Assembly: GCA_007695295.1 (NCBI GenBank)
Contig: REEB01000106.1
Location: forward strand, 1-53,073
Source of the DNA: Puniceicoccaceae bacterium
Lineage (GTDB): Bacteria > Verrucomicrobiota > Verrucomicrobiia > Opitutales > Opitutaceae
Length of the DNA: 53,073 nt
Direction of reading: 5' to 3'
The position numbers and the translations under genes were made by a program. Numbering within the stretch: the stretch's first letter is position 1; every line of letters begins with the position of its first letter. Below the pieces are notes generated by a model. That model did no database searches and was not told the DNA's origin. It saw only the letters and a program-made list of their open reading frames with translations. Positions 8,089 to 18,200 of this stretch are shown piece by piece.

Positions 8089-9219
8089 CTACTCCTCGTC
8101 GCGAGGGGCATCAAGGATTTTGCTGAACTCGCTCTCATAATCGGGAGAGAGATTGCGGATGATGGAGAGGAAATCACTGGAAACGAGTTTGCGGCAGCGT
8201 TTGAGGAAAAAAGGCAGGGGGCTGCTGGGTTCGTTTTTCTCGTAATAGGCCACGATTTTATCGAGTGCACGAAGCACGTCTTCGCGGGACCGGATTTCAC
8301 CGGGAGGGGCGGAGCGGGGAGCCGCTCCGGCAGCGGCGGCGGATTCCTCCCCGGCGTCCGTTTCTCCCGGAGCAGCCTCTGCGTCCCCTCCGGCAAAGTC
8401 GGCGAAGCAACGGTGAATAAACTTCAGCTCCGCCAGCAAGGGTCCGAAATTGGGAGCGTTGGACTCGCCACAGGCTTCGCCGAGACGGGCTTCCAAGTCG
8501 GTCGCCAAGGTGAGAACGGCGGCGGCGCTTTCCCGGTTGGCCGCAAGCTCCTCCGGTTCCGTATCCGAAAAAATGGCACGCACCTGGGCTTCGTCGAGGC
8601 CGGCCGGCTTCGCCGACTCCTCGTCCGAATCATCGGCCGGGGCGGAACCGCCGCTGCGAAGGCCGTGAATGGCGCCGGAGGTGACCACCCCGAGGGAACG
8701 GGACCGGGCCAGAGGCACCTTCCGAAGGCGGGCAATGAAGCGGATCGGGTCGCCGTAGCTGCCGACTTCGCGGGAGAGGTTCTCCAGCAGGTTGGTCCGC
8801 TCGATGAAACGGTCCGACTCGGGCTCATCGGGATCGAGTTTCGGCCAGCAGTCATCCCAGAAGTTGGTCACCAGGCCGGAGAGCAACTCGAATCCGGAAC
8901 GCAGCCCGGGCAGACCTTCCTTCACCATCGCGGCGAGGCAGAGGATCAAGGCGACTTCCATGTTTTTGGAGCGCCCCATCAACTCCTCACCCAGCTCGAG
9001 CACCTTGTTCCAATTTGGCTCCTCGGCGGGGATGATTTGGCCGCCGACTTCGGATTCGGGCTTGCCGGCGGCCGCTGTACGCAACTCCGCCAGACGGGCA
9101 TCGTACTCCAAATCCTCTCCACAAGGATTTTCTGCAGAAACAGGGTTGAGCAAGGTTTCAAATGCGGTGGCCACTGTGGAAAGCGTCGTTAGATCAAGGG
9201 TTTGTGCGTCGCCGGTCAA
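8089..9219 (-). CDS. tssA: TssA (ImpA family), T6SS assembly protein
   Basis: TssA coordinates baseplate assembly and tube/sheath polymerisation. An ImpA_N domain occupies about residues 25-150 (SAENPCGEDLEYDARL near the start, then NWNKVLELGEELMGRSKNMEVALIL). An Ala/Gly-rich linker near 300 and a short C-terminal domain containing SPLPFFLKRCRKLVSSDF follow, the short class of TssA. The given 5' boundary is a TTG that overlaps the end of tpsA by 26 bp. A GTG at 9174 (361 residues) is an equally credible start just after the tpsA stop. Neither has a Shine-Dalgarno. The gene links the TPS pair to the T6SS operon. Confidence 0.93.
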   Translation of the reverse strand: MTGDAQTLDLTTLSTVATAFETLLNPVSAENPCGEDLEYDARLAELRTAAAGKPESEVGGQIIPAEEPNWNKVLELGEELMGRSKNMEVALILCLAAMVKEGLPGLRSGFELLSGLVTNFWDDCWPKLDPDEPESDRFIERTNLLENLSREVGSYGDPIRFIARLRKVPLARSRSLGVVTSGAIHGLRSGGSAPADDSDEESAKPAGLDEAQVRAIFSDTEPEELAANRESAAAVLTLATDLEARLGEACGESNAPNFGPLLAELKFIHRCFADFAGGDAEAAPGETDAGEESAAAAGAAPRSAPPGEIRSREDVLRALDKIVAYYEKNEPSSPLPFFLKRCRKLVSSDFLSIIRNLSPDYESEFSKILDAPRDEE

Positions 9220-12200
9220 CGCCGAAAAAAGTCGGGCGCGATTTTTCCGCTTCAGCCATAGCCAGGGAGGGCCGCCCGGCTTGGATGGTTTCGAGCAGCA
9301 TGCGAGCCGTCAGTCCCGGAACCCGGATGGAGCGCAGCAGTTCATTCTGGGAGATTTCGATTTCCTTTGGCGTGAGCCCGATGAAGGCAATCCGGTCGAA
9401 GAGGAGCTGGAAGTCCCCGAGGATGCGGGCCGCCTCCGCCCGCACGCTGTCACCAGGGGCGGCCTCGACCCAGGCGCGAAAGGCGGCGGGATCAAACTCC
9501 GCCTCCTGATCCAGAAACGCTTCATGCGCATCCGCCAGGGCCTGGCTGACTTCATTAACCAGGCTGCGGCGCAGGGTGCCGTCGGCATCGCGCTCCCAAA
9601 ACAAGCGGTAATAAACTTCCAGAGCGGAGCGGACGGCATCCTCGGCGATCCGACCTGCGGCGACGAGGTAGTCGCTGGGCCGCGCCTGCTCGCGGGTGAT
9701 GATCTGCAGGAAGGTCACGTGCCCGAGCAGGCCTTGGAAAACTTCGTTGAACTCGTTGGGCCGGGCGTAGATGCCGATCCGGGCCAGCTCCTCACGGAGG
9801 GCTTCGGAGATGTCGGTCTGCACCGGCACCGCGATTTGGGTCGTGGGGGTGGCGGCCGCGATCGCTTCCGAAATGTTGTCGGGTGCGGCACCCTCCGCGA
9901 TCAGGTCGAGGACAAACGTTCCGCCTCCGGGTCCGGCTACTTCCCAGTTGGCGGGGAAGGAAATCTGCGCCCGCAGGCTGATCCGGGGATCATTTCGGAC
10001 CGTCTCGTTGGCAAGCGCACCATCGGTGCCAGCGAAGATAAACGACTGCGGCAGCGCGGCCAGATCAGGCGGATTGAAGAGGGTGATGGGCCGGTTCAAG
10101 ATCAAATCGCGGGCGACAATGTCCGTGCCGCCGTCATCTTCACCCAGGGTGCCGTCGGCTTGGCGGACGGGCGCAGGCGGGCGGCCGATAAAGACGATCT
10201 CACTGCCCGCTTCGACCTCGATGCGGCCATGGGCATTGAGATCGCCGAAAACAGCGTCCGTCGCTGCTTCCACCCGCAGGCTGAGACCGTCCACCGCAGC
10301 CCCTCCAATACTGAGTTTTTCATTTCTGCCCATGACCACGTGGTTACCCCGCAGAAGGACCGCACGGGACGGGTCGAGGCTGAAGATCGTCGCCTCGAAC
10401 GGGATGTCGAGGCTCCCGCGGAAGGGATTGTCACCGCGCGTGTCGAGGGCGTTGAAACGGAGATCGCCCCCGGTTGCGACCAAGGCTTCGGGCAGGGAAA
10501 GCCGGCCGGAAGCGCCAAAGAGGTAAGACTGATCGCCGGCGGTCTCAATGGTCCCCGAAAGATGGATACCATCGGCTTCCACATGCAGCGCTCCCCCGAT
10601 GGTGGAAGTTGTGACCAAAGCCTGGGTGGCTGGATTGACCAGCCGCACGTCGCCCCCGGGACCGGAGGTGAAGAAGCCGGCGCCGCCGGTGGCGAGGAAA
10701 TCCTCCAGATCGATCCCCGCGCCCGATGGAGTCGTCTCGATCCGGGAGGTTCCCTCAACCCGCACTGGAGCCGCATTCCCTACCCCGCCGTTCGCCGTCA
10801 GATCGAGGTTGCCGCCCACGGAAGAGGCGGCGAAAACAACCGGGCCATCGAAGACGAGCGTGGCGTGACCACCCGTGCCCCCAGTCTGGAGTGTCAGCTG
10901 GCCGCCGGAAGACGCATCGGCGAGGGTCACGGCGCCGCCCGTGCCCGAAGTGGTGAGGCGAAGATCGCCGCCCGCTTCCACCCGGCCGGGACCGACGATG
11001 CCACCGTTAACCGCTTCGATGGCCAGCACGCCGCCGGCTGAGAGTGTGTCCAGGGTGAGCGCCCCTTGGTGGAGGATGGAGAAGTCCGCTCCACTGAGCC
11101 CACCGAGTGATCCGCCCACCCCAAGGTGCTGCAGGTCCACCTGACCAGCCGCCGCCGGGGCTTCGAAAATCGCATCTCCGCTCACGGCAAGGGCGGCCAC
11201 GGTGCTGATCGCGCCCGCGGTGGAGCGGACGAAGAGGTCGCCGCCAATATTGCCGGCGCCCAGGGCCACGGTATCCGGTCCGACAATACTGACGTGGCCG
11301 GACGGCCCTTGGGTGGACAGGCGGATCACCCCGCCGACGGTTGTATCGGTGATTTCGATGCCAAATCCGCCGCCCCGGGCTTCGAAATCAAGATCCCCGG
11401 CCACGGTCAAAGACCCGGTTGATTCCATGCCGCCGGTGCGCGCGAGAGCAGTCAGATCGCCACCGATCTGGCCGGGGCCGAAGACCAGTCGCTGGGCCGA
11501 GTCGATGGTGGCGTCGCCGCCGGCCGCGATGGTCAGATCGAGCCGGCCGGCCGACTCCAGCGTGGCGAGGTCGATCCCCGCACCGGCCGCGCCGGTGGTG
11601 AGAGCGAGGATGCCATCGACTTCGACCGGACCGCTGGAGGAAATCCCGTCGGCTGCCGTAATGTTGAAATCCCCGCCGGCCGAAATTTGCCCGAGATCAA
11701 GGGTGCCCGGGCTGTCGAGGATGCCCGTGAATCCGGGGCCGGAGGCGGCAAGGGAAAATGGCCCCGCGAGGTCGGCGGCGGTGAGATTCAAGGATGCGCC
11801 CGGAATCAAAAATTCGATCCGGGTCAGGCCCCCGACATGGAGGGCCGCCTGATTGGCCAGACTGGCGCCGCCGATTTCCAGCCGGAGAGCACCCCCGACG
11901 GTCGCGGCATCCAGCAGCAGGGAGCCGGGTGTGCGGATGCTGGCATCGCCGCCACCCCCGCTGGTATGCAGGGCCAGGCTCCCGCCCGCGTCGAGCGCCT
12001 GTAGGGAAATCGCATGGTCGGCATCGGTCAGTTCCAGCCGCACATCGCCGGCCACGGTGAGTGGATCCGGTCCGCTCAGGCCACCTCCGTCGACCACGAG
12101 GTCGAGGTCGCCCGAAACGGTCGAGGCCCCAAGAAGAAGATCCCCCGCATGCCTCAGGTCGACGGAACCCCCGCCAACGGTTTCAAAGGAAAGACTCCCG

Positions 12201-15200
12201 CCCACCGAAAGGTCGGACAAATCCACGGAACCGCCGGCCTCGGCACGGAGGTGAAGGTCTTCGGCCACCACCACCGGACGACCGCCGGAGATCCCGCCGG
12301 CCGCCCCGGTCAGCTCGAGCCGACCCGCGATGGAAACATCACCCAAGAGCGTAGAAACGAGATTGCGAACAATGGCGTCGCCGGCCGGACCGCCGGTTTC
12401 GAGATGAAGCAGCCCCGCCACCTCGAGCGCCGCCAGGTCCAGTCCGCCACCGCCGGGAGCCCGAAAGGTGGCCTCTCCCGTAACCCGGACCGGACCTGCC
12501 GCGACCAACAGGCCGCCGGGTGAATCGACTTCCAAATCGCCAGCGACCTCGGCTGCCGCCAAGTCGGTTCCTCCGGAAAAATGGTTGATCAACCGTGCGT
12601 GCCCGGCGGGACCCGTGGTTTCGATGCGGATGGGGCCGCCGGTTTCGATCTCCTCGGCCCGGATGATACCGCCGGAGTGGCGGTTGAACAGGTCCACCCC
12701 GTCCACGGATTCGATCCGGCCGGTGTCGGCCACCAGGTCCCCGCCGAAAACCTCGACCGAGAGATGACCGCCGACGGAGGCTGCGCCCAGCTCCATGCCC
12801 GCCGGACCGGCCAAACGCACATCTGCTCCGACTCCGGAAGTTTGCACGATAACCGGGCCGACGGAGTCGAGTTGATCCAGCCGCAGGGATGCGCCCGGCG
12901 CTTGGGCCGCCAGCGCGGTCATCCCCGCCACCTGCACAGGCGCAGTCCCGGTTAGGCTGCCGCTCTGCAGGACCAATCCGAAGTCGCCGCCCACATCGAC
13001 AGAACCCAGCTCCAGATCCGCGCCGGATAGGATCCGGGCATCGCCGCCGGCTGCTGTAGTGAGGTTTAGGATACCACCGACCACCACCGTGGCCGCGTCG
13101 ATTTCCCTGCCCGGCGCCAGAGCCGCCAGGGTGGCGTCGCGGCCGATGTTCAGCAATCCGCTTGCCAGCAGATCACCGGCCAGGGCGGCCGCTACCAAGT
13201 CCCGGCCGACGAAGACCGTGTCGAAGCCCAGGGTTCCGGCATTGACCAAAGTGAAGTCATTTCCCGCCCCGGCCGCAAAGAGCGAGACCGGGCCGCGCAG
13301 ATCGACCTGATCGAGATTGGCGGTCACGGTGCCATTGATCAGCTCGAGCCGGGTGCTTCCGTCCACCCGGAGCGTCGCCGCATCGGTCAGCCCGCCGTTC
13401 ACCACCACGAGGTCGAAGCCGCCCCCGACGTGACCCGCGCCGAGAACGGTGCCGCCGGCCGAGGCATTGCGCAGCGTGGCGTCACCACCCGCACCGACGG
13501 TGAAAACCGAGAGCGCGCCGGCCACATCGAGCGAATCCAGCTCGATGGTTTCATCGGCCTGCAGTGTCCGGAAAACCGCGCCTCCCGCCGCCTGCACCGT
13601 AGCGTCGTCGCGAATGCTGCCGGCGGTGGATTCGACCGAAAGCGTTCCGCCGACGGCGAGATTGCCGAGCAGGGTGTTGCCGTGATTGACAATTGAATAC
13701 GAGCCGGTGGAACCGGAGGTGGCCCCGGAGATACGCCCGCCGATGTCGACCGGCCCCAGATCCACCTGCGCTCCCGCGGCCATGGTTTCGAAACGACCCG
13801 CCCCGGTGACGGCGAATCCTCCTCCGGTGAGATTGCCGCTGAGGGCGGTGGCGCTGAGGTCGCCTTCGACAAGGCCACCGGCCAACTCAAGGGCGCCGGC
13901 ATTGACGAGCGTGGCATGGCCGGCGGACCCGGCCGTGAAGAGCGTCACCGGTCCGGTGATGTTAAGCTGGTCCAGGTCGATGACCGCACCGGGAGCGGAA
14001 GTTTGGAAAACGGCCCCGTCGCCGGCGGTCACGGCACCGCTGTCGGTCAGCGATCCGGCGAGGGCATGGACCGAAAGCCGCCCCGCGACCCCGGCCGCGG
14101 CCAGGTCCACCGCCGAGGCATTGACCAAATTGGCCGTCGCGCCGGGAGAAAGCGCCGTCACTTCGATCGGGCCGGCGACATCGAGAAATGCGAGACCGAC
14201 GTTTCCTCCCACGGCGGTGAAGCGTCCCTCCCCGTCGACCGCGAGCGGGCCGGAATCGGTCAGGCTGCCACCGGTGGCGGTAGCGGAAAGGTCGCCCCCG
14301 ACCGCGCCTCCGGCGAGTTCAAGAGCCCCGGCATTGGCCAGGGTGGCATGACCGGCGGCGCCATGCGTAAACAAAAGCACGGGGCCGCCAAGGGCAATCT
14401 GGTCGAGTGTGACGACGGCATCGATCGCGCTGGTTTCGAAGCGGCTCGGGCCGGCCACGGTGAGAACGCCGGAGTCGGTCAGATCCCCGCCAAGGAGGCG
14501 AACATCAAGCCCGCCTCCGATGCTGCCGCCGAGAAGTTCGAGAGCGGTGCCGTGGATGAGGCTGACATTGCCCGAAGCTCCCGCGGTGTGCAGCTCCACC
14601 CCGCCGCCGAAGACGGCTTGGTCGAGGTCGATGGTAGCGTCGACCTCCTCGGTTTCGAGCCGGGTCAGGCCCTGAACCTGCATCGACCCCATGTCGGTCA
14701 GGTTGCCTTGCTCGATGGTGACGGTGAGGTCGCCTTCGACCGTGCCAGCCCCCAGCGAAAGGGCGGTCAGCGAGCGGATGGTGGCATCGCCGCCCGGGCC
14801 GCTGGTGAACAACTCCAGTCCGCCGCCGATCTCAAGTGCGTCCACCACCACTTGGGCACCGGCCTGGGAGGAGGTGAAACGGGCGTCACCCGCCGCCCTC
14901 ACCGTAGCGGGTGCCTGAATACCGCCGGTGATGGCCGTGACGGCCAGCCGACCCCCGAGGTCAACCGTTCCGAGCAAAACCGGCCCTGGGGAAACGAGGG
15001 TGGCATCCGCCGCAGCGCCGTTGGTGGCGAGGTGCAGGGGACCGCCCGCAAGGACATTGGAAAGATCGATGGCACCGCCGGCCGACTGGGTGGCGAAGGC
15101 CGCGGCGCCGTCGACTTCGATCGCCGCCGGCCCCGCGAGATCGCCGCTGGCGGCCGTCACCTCGAGATCTCCTCGGATCCGAACGGCACCGAGAGTGGTG

Positions 15201-18200
15201 CCACCGGCATTGAGATTGACCAGCCGGGCATCGCCGCCCGGTCCGGCGGTATCGAGCCCGATGGCGCCCGCCACCCGGACTTGGTCGAGATCGATGGTGC
15301 TCCCCGGCGTGGTGGTGGCAAAGGCGGCGGTGCCGCCCACGGCCAAGGTGGCCGCATCGGTCAGAGAACCGCCCGCGACGGTCAGGGCAAGGTCGCCCCC
15401 GATCGCCCCTCCGCCCAGCACGAGTGGGCCGGTGGCGGCAATGGTTGCGTCGCCACCCGCGGCGGTGTGCAGCTCCACCACGCCGCCGACGTCAAGGTCG
15501 TTGAGCGTGATGGCGGCGCCGGCCTGCTGGGTGCGGAAGTCGGCATCCGCGCCCACGGCGAGGCTTCCGGTATTGTCCAGCGAACCGGTGGCGAGGTCGA
15601 CGAGCAAACCGCCGCCGATGGTGCTTGCGGCCAGCGTCATTCCGCCCGAGCCGCGCAAGAGCACATCCGCCAGGGGGCCGCTGGTCTGGACCGCCACTTC
15701 GCCACCCGCGGCCAGTTGGTCGAAGCTGATGCCCGCATCGGCGAGGGTGGTCTCAAGCGTCACATCGCCGGCCACCGCGACGGGATCGGGCGCGGCGATG
15801 GGACCGTGTGCGGTGAGGAGCAGGTCACCGGTGAGGGTGAGGGCGGGCAATGTGATCGGTTCGGCGTCGAGCCGAAGCTCCAGCGTGCGCAGGCCGGCGA
15901 GGCCGGCGAGCCCGGCCAGGGAAGGCGCGGGAGCGGCGAACCGGAGACGCACATCCCGGAAGGCGGCGGGCGAAAGGCTGAAGTCGAGTCCGCCCGCAAC
16001 CAGATTGGCATGCGAATGCAGCTCGATGTCGCTGGGTGCGGTGGCCGCAAAGCGCAGGAGGTTGCCGATGTCGAGGATGCCGGTCTGGTCGAGCAGGCCA
16101 TCGAAATCGAGGAGCAGATCACCGGCGATGTTGGCGGCGGCGAGAGTCAGCGATCCTGCTGAGGCCAACGTCGACAGCCCGGCAGAAGCGGAGGTCAACT
16201 GTAGGGGTCCTCCGAATACATTGGCGAGGGGAAGGTCGACCACGCCCACGCCGGCATCAAGGCTGCCTCCGCCGCCGAGGGTGAGGATGCCGGTCTGGCC
16301 GATGCCGGGAGCGGTGGCGGTGAGCGTGCCGCCTACCTGGGAGGCGGTGAAAGTAAGTGCCCCGCCCGCGGTGATGGAGGCGGCATTGGCCCCGGTGGTG
16401 AAAAGAGCCACCCCGGCGCCGAAGGCATTGGCCGCGTCGGTCAACGTGATCGGGTTGGCGCCGGCGTCGAAGCTGGCGTTTCCACCGATGTCGAGAGGTC
16501 CGCTCTGCCCGATGCCGGGTGCATCGACGGCGAGGGAGCCGCCGACCGTGGATGCGGCCAGGTCGATGGCGGCGTTTGCACCGAGGGTGGCGTTGCCGGC
16601 GCCGGAGGTCTGGACCCCGACCGGGCCGCCGAAGCTGTTGGCGGGATTCCCCAGCACCACCGAGCCCGCACCGCCACCGAAGGCGGAAGCGCCGCCCACC
16701 GTGAGCGCGGCAAGCTGGGTGATGCCGTCTCCGGAGGCGGTCAGGTTTCCGCCGGCGGAGACAGTACCGAACTGCAAGGGCAGGCTGTTGACCACGGTGA
16801 CGGCGTTGGTGCCCGTGTTGACCAAGGTGACGGCGCCGGTGAACGCATTGCCCGGATCGGCCAGGTTGATGGCGGCCGACCCGGTCTGGAATGCGGCCGT
16901 GCCGCCGGCGCTGAGGGCGCCGGTCTGTGAAATCGTGCCGCCGACTTCGATATCGAGATCGCCGCTCAAGGTGTAACCGGGCAACGCAAGGGAAGCGTTG
17001 GGAAAGTGCAGCCTGAGGTCGCGCAGGTTGACCGCGCCGGTGAGATCGGGCGCGGCCGCTGCGGCGACTTGGTTGCGGAGGCGGAAGTCGCGCAGGTTGG
17101 CCTGGGTGCCGGTGAGGCCGACCGGGCCGGTGACAGCATTGGCCTGGACGCCGAAGAGCACATCCGCATCAACCGCGGTCGGGCTGAAGGTGAGGCCGTT
17201 GCCAACCGTGAGGACTCCGGTCTGATTGAAACCGGAACCCGCGAGCAGCAGGCTTCCCGAGACGTTGGAGACGGCGAGGTTGAGTCCACCGGCCGAGCCG
17301 AGTTCGGCGTCGGCCCCGCCACTGGTGGCTAGCGACACCGTGGAGCCGAAAGTGTTGGCCAGCCCCAAGAGCAGATCGCCGGCGCCGGAGCTGAGGGTCG
17401 CGGCCCCGCCGACGTTGAGAGGTGCCGCCTGAGTGATCCCGACGCCGGTGGCCCCGAGGGTGCCGCCGACCGCGACCGTGCCGAAGTCGAGGCTGCCCGC
17501 AACCTGGAGGGTGGCGTTGTTGGTCGTGCTCAGGTCGACCGTGCCGGCGATGGTGTTGGCGGCCAGACCGAGGCTGATCGCTCCCGTGCCACCCGTGAAC
17601 GAAGCTCCCCCGCCGATGGTGAAGGCGGCGTTCTGGGAAATGCCGTTGCCGGTTGCGCTGAGGTCGCCGCCGATCGAGGTCGCCGCGAGGACCAGAGGGG
17701 CGGTGTTGACGAGGGTGGCGTTGTTGGCGCCGGTGTTGGTTAGGGAAACCGCCCCGGTGAAAACGTTGCCGGGGTCGTCGAGGGTGATCCCGAAGGCGCC
17801 GGTGGTGACGGTGGCGGTGCCGCCCACGTTCAGTCCGCCGGCCGCTTGGGTGATGCTCCCGCCAGCGGTCGCGGCGAGGTTGCCGGTCATGGTGGCGGTC
17901 GGCAGGGCGAGCGGAGCATTGGGGAAGTCGAGGGTGAGATCGCGCAGGCTGGCCGCGCCGGCGAGGGACGGAGGTGACGCAAGCGTATTAACATTGCGGA
18001 GACGGAAGTCCCGGAGGTTGCCCGGATTGACCACGCTGAGGGCACCCGTGAAGTCGTTGTCCTGGGTGTGCCAGAGAATGTCGCGGGAGGCCCCGAAGAG
18101 TTCGAGTGTGGTGGTGCCGCCGACGGTGACAGCATCGGTCTGGGTCATCCCGAGCCCTTCCAGCACGAGGTCGCCGGTGATGGTGCTGGCGGCCAGGCTG

